Of a stretch of DNA of 64,000 nucleotides, positions 16,864 through 25,087 are shown piece after piece; within the stretch, counting starts at the first letter, position 1, and every line of letters begins with the position of its first letter. The notes under the pieces were generated by a model. It was not told where the DNA came from. It searched no databases and worked only from the letters and a program-made list of their open reading frames with translations. This DNA comes from SIG622 sp045600125. GTDB lineage: Bacteria; Bacillota; Clostridia; Oscillospirales; CAG-382. The translations under genes and the position numbers were made by a program. The stretch lies in the NCBI GenBank assembly GCA_045600125.1, contig JAZRXH010000120.1, forward strand, positions 101,416-165,415, read 5' to 3'.

Positions 16864-19578
16864 TTACTGTCTGATAATGATGAGAAGGCTCCGCTTGGGA
16901 TTGATCTCAGTCTCGTTATCGAATACGGCGTTATTTCCGTATGCCGTGAAGCCGATCTCGTGGTCGGCTGCCTTGACCTTCAGAGGCTTTTCCGGCACCT
17001 CGACCGAACGGACGAATATACTTCCCTTCACGCACTTGAACTGGATGTAATCAATTCCACGTTCCACGTATCCCATAAAGCCCTCGAAGCATACGAAGCA
17101 GCGGAATACGCCCTTTTCGGCAAAGCGCATATCCGGGCAGAAGCGGTATGCCTTGTTGTAAGCGTCGATACGAAGACCGCAGTATGCACCAAGCAGCGCA
17201 TAGCTTGCCATGGAGCGGGTGTAGTTGCTTCCGCACTCCATTTCATTCCACGGATTTCTTCTCGTTCCGTCGTATCTTTGACGGATGGCTTTGACGATTT
17301 CGAGACCTTCGTCATACATTCCGTTCATGATCATGTGCGAGGCTGCCTGATACTCAAAGCCGTTCATGCATTCCTCCGCATAGGGCACCGGGATCTTCGG
17401 TTTCTTTGCCCCCTCGGGGTAACAGCAAATCGTGACGCCCTTTTCGTCGTCTATGGCAAAGAGACGGCAGGGATTGAAGAAATCGCGCATGGAGCGGAAA
17501 TTTTCTTCGTAAATCGTCCGCAGCGCACTCAGGGTCTTCTCACGGTCAAACACGTCGCCGAGTCCGATGATATCGCAGTGCCACTGTGCCAGCACCTGAT
17601 CGACGGAGGAGCCTTCACCGATCTGATATTTGACCTCCTGCGTTTCCTCGTTCCAGTACGACATATTGACTTCGTCCTGCATATCGTCCTTGTCTTCGGT
17701 TTTAACAAAGGGATACAGAATGCTCCGGTCCTTCACGTCGACCTTCTGAATAAAATATCTTCCGTTGTACAGTTCGGTATTGAGGTATTCTCTTCCCTTC
17801 TCATAAAGCTCGGAAAACAGAGCGGCGTGCTTCTTATCCTTCATGATGACCGCAAGCTCTGCGGCTGCCTTGAGAGCCGCCACGTAAAAGCCGTCAAGCC
17901 AGGAGTTCGGAGAGAATAGCTCCATATCCAGCGTATGATGCTGTCTTCCGTAGAGATGTCCGGTCTTCTCCGGGTCCCATTTGAAGGGATTCTCTGGATT
18001 CCATGCGTACTCGATGGACTTTACGACGTCTTTCCAGATGCCAGCCAGCCATTCCTTGTCGCCGCACATCTTGAATTCACGGTACACCTTCAGAACGTCG
18101 CCGAACTGACCGTCCGCACAAGCAAACGCCTTTTCGGTCACCGAACCGTCGCCGGTTGCATCGTTAAAGCGGCTCCTTCCGAGCGGCACGAGGGTTCGGA
18201 AAGCAAGTCCTCCGCAGAAGTCCATATCGTATTTATAATGATTCGTCCGGATAGAACGCTCCAGGTTCGGGTAGAGATACGGAAGTGCATAGGCGTAATT
18301 CCATACGTGGGTGCAGGTGCCCTCGCAGAGACCACGAGAGCGTCCGTTTCCCTCAAAGGCGTAAAAGCTTCCGTCCTCGTTTCGCATACAGGTGGGCGAA
18401 CGGAGGATGGAGATATTGGCGCTGACGGCGTCGATGACTTCCTTTGGCAGCGTGGAGGAGAACAGAAGCTCTCTGAAGGTATCGGTTTCATAACAGAGTC
18501 TGTCCCAGTGCGCAAAGCAATAGTTTACGCAGTCGGCGGCGCTGTCAAAATAACGTGTATAATAGTTTTTCCAGAGATTCTTCTGATAATAACGGAACTT
18601 TGTTTTCTTGATCTCTTCTTCACTGTAAAGCTGCGGATTGATCTCGCTGTCCTTGGGCTTTATGGGGCTCCAGTCATTGCAGCGGTACGGCATATACCAG
18701 GAGATGACAAAGCGGACGGGCTTCTTTTCGCCGGGAGCGAGCTTTATATGCGTCGAAAGCACACAAGGATCCTTTCGACCTTCCGCCGGCTCATAGAATC
18801 TGTTCCGAAGAGCACCGGCGTTGATGTCGTTCCAGAAGGACTGGATGTTATCATACCATTTTCCGCGGAAAAGAGCCTGCTGGTATTTTACGTCGTCACC
18901 GCTGACGCCGATACACATCTCGCCCTGCTCATGCTGTAAGAGGCGCTTGTCGAGGGTCGCACAGGTGATATGGTGAACGTTTTCGTCCCTGCCCTTGTCA
19001 TACAGATTCACGCTGTATTCAAAGGGATTTTCCAATACGCCGTAGAAGGTATAGTCGATGTCCGAGTCGGTGTCGTTTGTGACCTCATACTCGAAAAAGG
19101 CGGCGGGGATGCTCGAATCGGTATCGTTGAGGGGGATCAGCGGGTTGAATACCGTCATATGGATCTTGCCGGGAAATTTCTCATAGGAAAGGTCGATCTC
19201 TCCGAAGGGATAAGAAGAAATAAAGTCACTTGCGGGAAAATGCGGGAAGCCGAACATCGAATCTCTGTCTGCACCGAGACCGAAGCCTGCCCAGTAATGC
19301 GTGTCGGGATGATAACGGTCAGAGCCGGAGTAAGATACGGCAGAGTCGTTCTGCAGGGCACGGATATCCACGATCTTTCCGTCCTTTTCGGCTTTTACGG
19401 CAAAAAACGTAAAACCGTTTGCGCTTCTCTTATTGGGTTTGTTGAATATTTCAAAATCGACAAGGGAACCGTTTCCGGCAAGACCGATGCATCCTGTCCC
19501 GATGCCGCCGATGGGCATGGAGATTTCGCGTCTTTGGTCGCCGGAGTAAACGAGCTTTTTCACGTGAAAATTGAACAT
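16864..19578 (-). CDS. GH116-family glycosidase (DUF608/GBA2-like)
   Basis: A 904-residue enzyme with no signal peptide, so probably intracellular. The N-terminal beta domain begins 'MPIGGIGTGCIGLAGNGS', a GBA2_N-like signature. The (alpha/alpha)6 catalytic domain carries 'CEGTCTHVWNYAYALPYLYP', 'AQWHCDIIGLGDVF' and 'NPWNEMECGSNYTRSMASYA', all close to bacterial GH116 beta-glucosidase/beta-xylosidase motifs. The acid/base Asp is expected in the GLGD-adjacent segment. GGAGG lies 9 bases before the chosen ATG. Its promoter is surrounded by nested inverted repeats, suggesting sugar-responsive control. Specificity among glucose, xylose and GlcNAc substrates cannot be decided by eye. Confidence 0.85.
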   Translation of the reverse strand: MFNFHVKKLVYSGDQRREISMPIGGIGTGCIGLAGNGSLVDFEIFNKPNKRSANGFTFFAVKAEKDGKIVDIRALQNDSAVSYSGSDRYHPDTHYWAGFGLGADRDSMFGFPHFPASDFISSYPFGEIDLSYEKFPGKIHMTVFNPLIPLNDTDSSIPAAFFEYEVTNDTDSDIDYTFYGVLENPFEYSVNLYDKGRDENVHHITCATLDKRLLQHEQGEMCIGVSGDDVKYQQALFRGKWYDNIQSFWNDINAGALRNRFYEPAEGRKDPCVLSTHIKLAPGEKKPVRFVISWYMPYRCNDWSPIKPKDSEINPQLYSEEEIKKTKFRYYQKNLWKNYYTRYFDSAADCVNYCFAHWDRLCYETDTFRELLFSSTLPKEVIDAVSANISILRSPTCMRNEDGSFYAFEGNGRSRGLCEGTCTHVWNYAYALPYLYPNLERSIRTNHYKYDMDFCGGLAFRTLVPLGRSRFNDATGDGSVTEKAFACADGQFGDVLKVYREFKMCGDKEWLAGIWKDVVKSIEYAWNPENPFKWDPEKTGHLYGRQHHTLDMELFSPNSWLDGFYVAALKAAAELAVIMKDKKHAALFSELYEKGREYLNTELYNGRYFIQKVDVKDRSILYPFVKTEDKDDMQDEVNMSYWNEETQEVKYQIGEGSSVDQVLAQWHCDIIGLGDVFDREKTLSALRTIYEENFRSMRDFFNPCRLFAIDDEKGVTICCYPEGAKKPKIPVPYAEECMNGFEYQAASHMIMNGMYDEGLEIVKAIRQRYDGTRRNPWNEMECGSNYTRSMASYALLGAYCGLRIDAYNKAYRFCPDMRFAEKGVFRCFVCFEGFMGYVERGIDYIQFKCVKGSIFVRSVEVPEKPLKVKAADHEIGFTAYGNNAVFDNETEINPKRSLLIIIRQ

Positions 19579-19600
19579 GGCATATGTCCTCCTTTTTAGT

Positions 19601-19725
19601 CAGAATATTATTACGTCTTATTCGCAATATATTGCTTACCGTTCCGCTTTTGCCATTATAGCATATAAAGCGGAAAATTGCAATAAACAAATGCCATAAT
19701 TGCCATATAAGACGAAATAATTCTG
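19601..19725 (-). promoter_or_regulatory. GH116 promoter region with nested inverted repeats
   Basis: Minus-strand TTGCAA (19678-19683), 17 bases, TATAAT (19655-19660). The -10 lies between arms of CCGCTTT/AAAGCGG (19644-19650 / 19667-19673). Outside these, an imperfect inverted repeat of about 20 bases (19601-19621 / 19707-19725) spans the whole region, and GCAATATATTGC (19625-19636) is a perfect palindrome. Confidence 0.65.
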
Positions 19726-19739
19726 TCTGCTCTGTTTTC

Positions 19740-19988
19740 TCAACGTTTTCCTCCCGTTATTCTCGCATAGCGAAACAGAAGAAAGAACGAGAAGGAAAGC
19801 GTAAACCCGCAAAGGATATTTTCAAAAACCGTTTTTGCTTTTTGAAACGCCACGTATGTATACGCTTCATATCCGCCGGTGGCGTAAAGAAGCAGAACGA
19901 CGAAGGACGGAAGCAGCCAATAAAGGCAAAGCGAAAGATAAATCCTGTCGTAGCAGAAAGAGCTTTGCATGTGATATCTGTTTTTCAT
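19740..19988 (-). CDS. Small membrane protein, unknown function
   Basis: An 82-residue protein with two hydrophobic segments (about residues 17-37 and 58-75) and a basic C-terminus (RYARITGGKR). AGAAAGGAG lies at good distance before ATG 19988, which is the main reason to call it real. It is divergent from nrdR and upstream of the GH116 promoter region. I do not recognise a family; it could be a small accessory or sensor membrane protein. Confidence 0.6.
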   Translation of the reverse strand: MKNRYHMQSSFCYDRIYLSLCLYWLLPSFVVLLLYATGGYEAYTYVAFQKAKTVFENILCGFTLSFSFFLLFRYARITGGKR

Positions 19989-20053
19989 ATGGACTCCTTT
20001 CTAAGACAAATGCTTTGAAAAACAAATTTATGTGAAGATTTTCATAAAATGTC

Positions 20054-20082
20054 TTTACAATCTCGAATTATAGTTGTATAAT
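20054..20082 (+). promoter_or_regulatory. nrdR promoter
   Basis: TTTACA (20054-20059), 17 bases, TATAAT (20077-20082), followed by a short leader to the ATG at 20115. Confidence 0.8.
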
Positions 20083-20114
20083 GTAAAAAAGACTTCTGAA
20101 AGGGATGAAGCGCA

Positions 20115-20597
20115 ATGAAATGTCCGGTATGCGGCAACGTAGACAGCAAGGTGCTGGATTCAAGACCGAACAGTGATTATTCCACGATCCGCCGCAGAAG
20201 AGAGTGTACGAAATGTCAGAAGAGGTTTACGACCTTTGAAACCGTCGAGCTCGTTACCTTCTCGGTCATCAAGAAGAATAAGACCCGTGAGCAGTTTGAC
20301 AGACGCAAGCTGATGAACGGCATGATCAAGGCGTGCGAGAAGCGGAAGGTTCCGATGGAGGACATCGAAAAGGCGGCGCAGGATATCGAGCAGACTCTTC
20401 AGAGCTCCATGCGGATGGAAATTCCGTCTGCCGAGATCGGTGAGCTTGTGATGGCGAAGCTGAAGGATATGGACGACGTTGCCTACGTCCGCTATGCTTC
20501 GGTCTATAAACACTTCAAGGATATTTCCACCTTCATGGACGAGCTCAAGCAGCTGCTCGGCGATAAGAAGGATGACGGAAACGGCGACGCCGACTGA
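20115..20597 (+). CDS. nrdR: Transcriptional repressor NrdR
   Basis: NrdR represses ribonucleotide reductase operons in response to ATP/dATP. The 160-residue protein has the N-terminal zinc ribbon (KCPVCGN and RECTKCQKRF supplying four Cys), then an ATP-cone domain from about residue 46 ('VIKKNKTREQFDRRKLMNGM', 'VAYVRYASVYKHF'). A charged C-terminal tail (KKDDGNGDAD) follows. Length and order of domains are standard. It stands alone, with its own promoter and terminator; no nrd genes are in the window. Confidence 0.96.
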   Translation: MKCPVCGNVDSKVLDSRPNSDYSTIRRRRECTKCQKRFTTFETVELVTFSVIKKNKTREQFDRRKLMNGMIKACEKRKVPMEDIEKAAQDIEQTLQSSMRMEIPSAEIGELVMAKLKDMDDVAYVRYASVYKHFKDISTFMDELKQLLGDKKDDGNGDAD

Positions 20598-20615
20598 GTT
20601 GATACAGGATAACAA

Positions 20616-20659
20616 ACAGCAGAGGATGAGCTTTTATGTAAATCCTCTGCTGTCGTTTT
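20616..20659 (+). terminator. nrdR terminator
   Basis: A 12-bp perfect stem (20616-20627 / 20642-20653) with a 14-base loop, followed by CGTTTTT. Confidence 0.88.
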
Positions 20660-20707
20660 TATGCTTTATTTGATTTGGTTTTCGTTTTCCGTACCGGGAA
20701 GAATATA

Positions 20708-22351
20708 TCAGCCGAAGGAAATACCGTACAATACCTGAGAAACGGGGTTCACGTAGCTTCCGCCGATGACGTTCGTATAGAATACCGCATCCGAATACGG
20801 GGTCACGCCGGAGGTTCCTACGGTACCGATGGCGGTGGAGGTATCTACGTTGTCGCCGACGCTGCAGGAAACGGAGCCGAGGTTTCTGTACTGGGAGAAT
20901 ACGCCGAGACCGTGGTCGACGATGACGGAGAATCCGCCGTACTTCGATTCACCGGCGTATACGACGATACCGCTGTTTGCGGCATAGACCGAAGAACCGT
21001 TTACGGCACTGATGTAAACGCCGTTGATACGGGAGCTTTCAAAGCCGGCGACATTCAGAATACCGCCGAAAACGTTGAGATTGGTTCCGGCTGCGGGATA
21101 CTTGAACTTGCCGTTCCACAGCTGTCTTTCGGAACTGGTGCTTTGTGCAGTGGTTATGATGTTTTCGTATTCGGTGCGGGATTCCTCGGTGTTCAGCTCG
21201 ATAACACCGGCGGGATAAGCCGCTTCATAGGAGGGAAGGTTTGCGCCGAGGACCGTGAAGTCCATTGTCTGACTTCCGCTTTCGGTATTCACGGTGATGG
21301 TCTGCTGTCCAGCTTCCGCGTCGACCTTTATCGGTACGTAGATATAACGGGCATCGCCGAGAGCGTAGTTGACGCTTGAACCGCCGTCCGGCATAAACGG
21401 AGCGCTGACGGTGATCTGCTCGTCCGGGTTTCCGTTGAGAATTTTGATGAGAGTGAACTCGCCGGGCTTCAGCTGCTTGTCGACGAGGGAGCAGACGGCG
21501 GGAATATCGTAGTATACGTCGAACACGTACTTCGCCGTTCCGTAGGAGCCGGAAGCATCCGATTCATACCAGGTAGCGTCCATGACCACGTTCAGAACGG
21601 TGTCGGCGTCAAATGTCGTTACGGTCGAAAGACCGTCCGGTGTTCCCGAATATATCTGCTGATTGGCAAGACTTGCGTTCAGCGTTACGAGATCCGGCGC
21701 CTTGGAAAATGCGACCGAGAAGTTGCTGTTTTCGGGGAGCTTCAAAGTGACGGGCACGGCATTTTCGCCGTTTGCAACGAGGTGAGCGTTCTCGTTATTG
21801 ACCTTTTTGTAGTTCCAGTCGTAAACGGCGGGAAGAAATTCCGAAGCGGCGTTTCCGTCCGAATAGGAAGCCGTCGGCACACCGTCACCGGCATAGGCGG
21901 CAGAGAATTCGTTCCGGAGAAGAAGCGAGAAGGCGCTGTCCGAGTCGATCAGATAAGAATCGCCGTTTATGTCCTCGAACAGGCAATTTGCGGGATTTTT
22001 CCCTGTCATAATAAAGCGGTACTTTGACGAGTCCTCGTTTGTTACAAAATCGACATCAAAGAGAGCGGACGCATCGTCGGGCTGAGGCGTGTCGATCTTC
22101 TTTGCTTTTCCGAGAATATCCGAATATATCCGCAACGTTTCTTCGTCGGTGAAATCAAAGCTGCTGCCGTTTGCAGAAGTTACGCTGATCTTTGTCAGCG
22201 TTTTGTCAGCGGCTTTTCCGCCGATATTACTTCCGCTTCCCTTATCGGTCTTGAAACCGACGACAACGGCTGCGACAAACGGAATGCAAAGAAGAGCGCA
22301 GGCGACGATTCTGGAAGTTTTATTCATTTGTTGCGACCATGGCTTTCGCAT
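20708..22351 (-). CDS. Membrane-anchored LytM/M23-like protein with degenerate active site
   Basis: A 547-residue protein with an N-terminal membrane anchor (about residues 10-30), a long extracytoplasmic region and a C-terminal LytM/M23 fold from about residue 420. The fold pattern is clear ('SVYAANSGIVVYAGES', 'GGFSVIVDHGLGVFSQYRNLG', 'VGDNVDTSTAIGTVGTSG'), but the zinc ligands are absent: the first H/D pair reads NGVYIS, the Y-x-H-L motif reads YRNL, and the final HLHFE region reads VFYTN. It is thus probably a non-catalytic regulator of wall hydrolases, like EnvC or NlpD in proteobacteria. The start at 22351 follows AAAGGAAGGGA and lies in a perfect hairpin; the 22471 alternative has no site. 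Confidence 0.82.
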   Translation of the reverse strand: MRKPWSQQMNKTSRIVACALLCIPFVAAVVVGFKTDKGSGSNIGGKAADKTLTKISVTSANGSSFDFTDEETLRIYSDILGKAKKIDTPQPDDASALFDVDFVTNEDSSKYRFIMTGKNPANCLFEDINGDSYLIDSDSAFSLLLRNEFSAAYAGDGVPTASYSDGNAASEFLPAVYDWNYKKVNNENAHLVANGENAVPVTLKLPENSNFSVAFSKAPDLVTLNASLANQQIYSGTPDGLSTVTTFDADTVLNVVMDATWYESDASGSYGTAKYVFDVYYDIPAVCSLVDKQLKPGEFTLIKILNGNPDEQITVSAPFMPDGGSSVNYALGDARYIYVPIKVDAEAGQQTITVNTESGSQTMDFTVLGANLPSYEAAYPAGVIELNTEESRTEYENIITTAQSTSSERQLWNGKFKYPAAGTNLNVFGGILNVAGFESSRINGVYISAVNGSSVYAANSGIVVYAGESKYGGFSVIVDHGLGVFSQYRNLGSVSCSVGDNVDTSTAIGTVGTSGVTPYSDAVFYTNVIGGSYVNPVSQVLYGISFG

Positions 22352-22361
22352 CTTGCGAAAG
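22343..22361 (-). promoter_or_regulatory. Hairpin over the LytM-like gene start codon
   Basis: A perfect 8-bp stem CTTTCGCA/TGCGAAAG with a 3-base loop; the A of the chosen ATG is in the loop and UG in the stem, so translation could be structure-limited. Confidence 0.5.
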
Positions 22362-22677
22362 TCCCTTCCTTTCTTTATTCTTATCTTTATTTTTATTCCT
22401 TTATTTCTGTTTGCTTCGATTTTCGGAAGTATGTTATCACCAAAACTCCGCACTGCAGGAAATTTTCGCATGGGTCGGAAAAATCAAACGGACTTTGGCA
22501 GTCATCCTCCGGAAATGATATTTATATTTCAACATCATTATTATACTATATATTCTTCTGCCCGTCAAGTATTTAATGTGAAAATCCGATAAAAATTTCA
22601 TGTAAAATACCAAACTTTTGCCTTGACAAAAAATAGATAATACTGTATCATAATGAGAGAAAAATGAGGTCGATAGA
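22352..22677. promoter_or_regulatory. Divergent promoter region, LytM-like gene and ribF
   Basis: This 326-base gap holds two promoters. Minus strand: TTGACG (22563-22568), 17 bases, TATAAT (22540-22545), giving the LytM-like gene a leader of about 180 bases that ends in a purine-rich tract with repeated ATAAAG. Plus strand: TTGACA (22623-22628), 17 bases, TATCAT (22646-22651), for ribF. No gene is seen in it. Confidence 0.75.
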
Positions 22678-23640
22678 ATGGATATAATTTATGCGAGCAA
22701 AGCGCTCGGTACGGAAAACAATATCTTTGGCAAAAACACCTGCGTTTCGCTCGGCAATTTTGACGGAGTTCATATCGGGCACCGAAAGCTTGCAGAGGCG
22801 TCCGTTGAATATGCAGCGCAAAACGGACTTGTGCCGGTTGTCTATACCTTTGAAAATCACCCCTCTTCCCTTCTCGGAAATACCAAAGAGCTTCTTTGCA
22901 CAAACGAAGAAAAATGCAGCCTTCTGGAAAGCACAGGCTGCCATGGCATATACTTTGACGATTTTGGTGCCGTAAAGGATGAATCGCCGGAGGACTTCTG
23001 CCGGGAAGTGCTTGTGAAAAAACTGAGCGCTGCGGCGGTATTCTGCGGGGAGAATTTCCGTTTCGGAAAGGATGCTGCCGGCACTCCCGATACACTCGGA
23101 AAAGAACTCGCAAAGCTCGGCGTTTCGGTTTTCGTGATTCCCTACGTTTCAATCGGGGACAGCATTGTGTCGTCCACCATGATCCGCCGCCTTGTTTCGG
23201 AGGGAAAAGCGGAGGAAGCACGGGCGGCGCTCGGCTGTGGGTATATGCTTACCGGAAAGGTCGTTCACGGCAAGCATCTTGCCACGGTGCTCGGCTTCCC
23301 TACGGCGAATTTTTATATTGCGGACGGAAAGGTCGTTCCGAAAAACGGCGTATACTGTTCCTGTGCCGAGATCGAAGGAAAACTTTATCCCGCCGTGTCG
23401 AATATCGGCGTCCGTCCCACGACCGATAAGGCGGGAAGCCGGGTCAACTGCGAGACCTTTATCATCGGTTTTTCCGGCGACGCTTACGGAAAGATACTGA
23501 CGGTTTGTCTGTATTCGAGAATTCGGGATGAAAGAAAGTTCGATTCTCTTGACAGCCTTGCCGATCAGATCCGTCTCGACGTCTCTTATACCGAACATTA
23601 CTTTACCGAAAATACGCTGAAAGGAATTGGAAACTGTTGA
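22678..23640 (+). CDS. ribF: Bifunctional riboflavin kinase/FAD synthetase
   Basis: RibF phosphorylates riboflavin to FMN and adenylates it to FAD. The 320-residue protein has the N-terminal nucleotidyltransferase motif GNFDGVHIGHRKL (near residue 24) and 'FRFGKDAAG', and the C-terminal flavokinase domain 'HGKHLATVLGFPTANFY' with 'KNGVYC'. GAGG lies 8 bases before the ATG. It overlaps the downstream DacF-like gene through a TTGA junction, so the two are translationally coupled. The FAD produced would serve the two flavoproteins at 11-14 kb among others. Confidence 0.95.
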   Translation: MDIIYASKALGTENNIFGKNTCVSLGNFDGVHIGHRKLAEASVEYAAQNGLVPVVYTFENHPSSLLGNTKELLCTNEEKCSLLESTGCHGIYFDDFGAVKDESPEDFCREVLVKKLSAAAVFCGENFRFGKDAAGTPDTLGKELAKLGVSVFVIPYVSIGDSIVSSTMIRRLVSEGKAEEARAALGCGYMLTGKVVHGKHLATVLGFPTANFYIADGKVVPKNGVYCSCAEIEGKLYPAVSNIGVRPTTDKAGSRVNCETFIIGFSGDAYGKILTVCLYSRIRDERKFDSLDSLADQIRLDVSYTEHYFTENTLKGIGNC

Positions 23641-25019
23641 ATAAAAAGCTGATTCTTCCCCAATGTCTGCCAAAGCTTATCCTGATGCTTATTTTGACTG
23701 CCGGTCTCTTTGCGTTTACGACACTTTCCGGTGCGGCGATGCCGGAAATCCACCGGCTCGGAGCACACACGCTTTCCGAATACGGTCCGGAGGAGCTTCC
23801 GGCAACGGTCAGCGAGAGCATCATGATCATCGAAAAAAACAGCGGTATTTCCATCTATGAAAAAAATACCGGGATGGCTGCCTACCCCGCTTCTCTCACG
23901 AAGATCATGACCGCCATCCTCGCTTATGAAGCGATACCGGACAAAACGACTCCGATCACCGTCACAAGATCGGTGGTCAACGAATCGGTGGGTACAAAGC
24001 TCGGACTCAGAAAAGGCGACATATACACCGCCGAGGATCTTCTCCGGGCGCTTCTAATGAGCGGCGCCAACGACGCTGCCAATCTTCTTGCCGACTACGT
24101 CAGCGGTGAGGACAGAGAGAAATTCATCGGCATGATGAATGCAAAGGCAAAGGAGATCGGATGCACTGCCACCCGTTTCACCAATACCACCGGCATCCAC
24201 GATGAAAACATGGTCACCACCGTTTCCGACATGATGAAGATCGCCCAGTATGCCTACGAGATCAAGGATCTTGTTGACTGGTCGTCGGTGGCGACTTATT
24301 CATTCTCGCCGGTAAACGATCCCGACAATTATATTTTCAAGTATAACCGCAACAATTTCGTTTCGAGAGCCGCCACCTCTGCCGATTACTATAAGAATTC
24401 CTACGGTCTGAGCTCAGGAAGTACGCCGGAAGCGGGAAATACGTTTGTCACCTCGGCGCAGAAGAACGGCGTGACCTATATCGTCGTGATCATGAATTCT
24501 CCCTATGAGGACAAGACAAACGTCAATCACGCCTATGACGATGCAAGACTGCTCCTTGACTACTGCTTTGCCAATTTTGCCTATGCGGACGTTCTGGCGG
24601 TGGATTCTCCCGTCTCCGAGCTTCCGTTGAAGCTGTCCTCCGAATCGGACCATATAGCGCTCTACCCCGCCACCAACGTAACGGCGCTTCTTCCCGTGAA
24701 TTTCAACGAATACACCGACATTACGCTGGAAAAGATCATCTCGGATGAGTACTGCTATGCCCCGGTCAGCGCCGGCGCCGAGTTCGGCAGCATGATCGTG
24801 CGGTACAAGGACAGCTATATTCTCGGAAAGACAAAGCTCGTCTGCCGCGAAACCTTTGAAAGAAGCGGAGTGCTCTTCGTCATCGACCGGATCGAGTCGG
24901 TGCTGACAAGTAAATTCTTCATCGTGACTGCCGTTTCCGCATTTGTCATGCTCATCGGCTATACCTTCTATACGATGAAAAAGCGAAGAAAAGCGTCCTA
25001 CGCAAGATTCAGAAAGTAA
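23637..25019 (+). CDS. DacF-like D-Ala-D-Ala carboxypeptidase homologue, degenerate motifs
   Basis: A 460-residue S11-family protein with an N-terminal signal or anchor (about residues 10-28), a serine-peptidase domain, and a C-terminal beta domain ending in a transmembrane helix (about 425-445) with a basic tail (KKRRKASYARFRK). The nucleophile motif S-x-x-K is intact (YPASLTKIM). The second motif S-x-N reads GAN (in MSGANDAAN), and the third K-T-G reads SSG (in YGLSSGSTPEAG). Normal family members trim the terminal D-Ala of peptidoglycan stem peptides; activity here is doubtful. The start is TTG 23637 overlapping the ribF stop. Confidence 0.85.
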   Translation: MNKKLILPQCLPKLILMLILTAGLFAFTTLSGAAMPEIHRLGAHTLSEYGPEELPATVSESIMIIEKNSGISIYEKNTGMAAYPASLTKIMTAILAYEAIPDKTTPITVTRSVVNESVGTKLGLRKGDIYTAEDLLRALLMSGANDAANLLADYVSGEDREKFIGMMNAKAKEIGCTATRFTNTTGIHDENMVTTVSDMMKIAQYAYEIKDLVDWSSVATYSFSPVNDPDNYIFKYNRNNFVSRAATSADYYKNSYGLSSGSTPEAGNTFVTSAQKNGVTYIVVIMNSPYEDKTNVNHAYDDARLLLDYCFANFAYADVLAVDSPVSELPLKLSSESDHIALYPATNVTALLPVNFNEYTDITLEKIISDEYCYAPVSAGAEFGSMIVRYKDSYILGKTKLVCRETFERSGVLFVIDRIESVLTSKFFIVTAVSAFVMLIGYTFYTMKKRRKASYARFRK

Positions 25020-25087
25020 AAAATTCCCGTGCTGTTTCCTCAAGGAAATAACGACGGGACAAAGAATACATTTTCGGAGGAATGATC

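Noticed and set aside
21782..22592. Plus-strand frames opposite the LytM-like gene
   Set aside because: Overlap a gene with clear fold pattern, anchor and promoter; no ribosome sites.
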